Source: Poseidonibacter lekithochrous
GTDB lineage: Bacteria; Campylobacterota; Campylobacteria; Campylobacterales; Arcobacteraceae
DNA: 64,000 bases
NCBI RefSeq assembly: GCF_018861145.1
Contig: NZ_JAHKQT010000001.1
Span: 70,120-134,119 of the forward strand
Reading direction: 5' to 3'
The notes under the pieces are model-generated. The model was given only the letters and a program-made list of their open reading frames with translations, was not told where the DNA came from and searched no databases. This document shows positions 63,908 through 64,000 of the stretch, in pieces. A program made the translations under genes and the position numbers. Within the stretch, counting starts at the first letter, position 1; each line of letters begins with the position of its first letter.

Positions 63908-64000
63908 TTTTTTCTTAAATTACATATATTATTACATATAAGACTTAATTTTATATTAAATCTTATATATTTAATGAAATATTTTACATAAAAGATGTAA
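63908..64000. other. Upstream region of proVWX at the window edge
   Basis: 93 bp of AT-rich DNA before proV. It contains several A/T runs and one TATATT-like box but no gene or strong dyad that I can support. The operon promoter is presumably here; the edge cuts what lies beyond. Confidence 0.4.

Noticed and set aside
1..64000. CRISPR arrays, insertion sequences, prophage or integrase genes
   Set aside because: No regularly spaced repeats, transposase, integrase or phage structural genes were seen; tRNA ends show no obvious attachment-site duplication.

Overview
The window is AT-rich, densely coded DNA from a member of the Campylobacterota, most likely an Arcobacter-type organism. The evidence is the gene families and layout: a Campylobacter-type fdh locus with a small Tat peptide and a TorD chaperone, a selenate/SelD/SelA/SelB set, TupA and WtpA tungstate-binding proteins, many c-di-GMP and chemotaxis genes, and short operons with overlapping ends. 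No phage, insertion sequence or CRISPR array was seen.

Region 1 (1-13 kb, minus strand) is a formate dehydrogenase supply line. One operon runs fdhD, a 139-aa twin-repeat cysteine protein, a ModE-type regulator, a divergent cysteine desulfurase, moeA, wtpA and tupA (cut by the left edge). Upstream lies the enzyme operon: a multi-cluster ferredoxin, a TorD-family chaperone, a small Tat peptide, fdhA, fdhB and fdhC. fdhA carries an in-frame UGA read as selenocysteine (residue 187), so two apparent ORFs are one 943-aa gene. A plus-strand sensor module diverges from this operon: a periplasmic binding protein, a histidine kinase and a winged-helix response regulator (13.1-16.5 kb).

Region 2 (16.5-32 kb) holds small proteins of unknown role, a putative selenate/selenite ABC transporter (minus) divergent from selD (plus), a nitroreductase/HxlR pair, and tRNA-Sec (minus) divergent from selA-selB. 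SelB is followed at 2-7 nt spacing by a UvrD-like helicase and two unrecognised envelope proteins, so five genes form one apparent operon. Regions 1 and 2 together carry selenium uptake, selenophosphate synthesis, Sec-tRNA formation, Sec decoding, tungsten capture, cofactor insertion, sulfur transfer, and the selenoenzyme that uses them.

Region 3 (32-64 kb) is more ordinary. It has a four-tRNA cluster (Gln, Tyr, Phe, Leu), an FMN reductase, YitT, a PIN-PhoH protein with an HD phosphohydrolase, pdxH, a periplasmic thioredoxin and pentapeptide protein, a parvulin, MscS, a DbpA-type RNA helicase, c-di-GMP proteins, DedA, PxpA, a LOG protein, a chemotaxis receptor, a TauE/LysR pair, htpG with a CIRCE element upstream, a MerR/oxidoreductase pair, and a glycine-betaine ProVWX transporter at the right edge.

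Two genes, the HD phosphohydrolase and dbpA, contain conserved N-terminal sequence that can only be reached from AUA or AUU start codons behind good Shine-Dalgarno sequences. Candidates for undescribed biology are the twin-repeat cysteine protein with its private desulfurase in the fdhD operon, the sensor module facing fdh, and the envelope gene pair downstream of selB.
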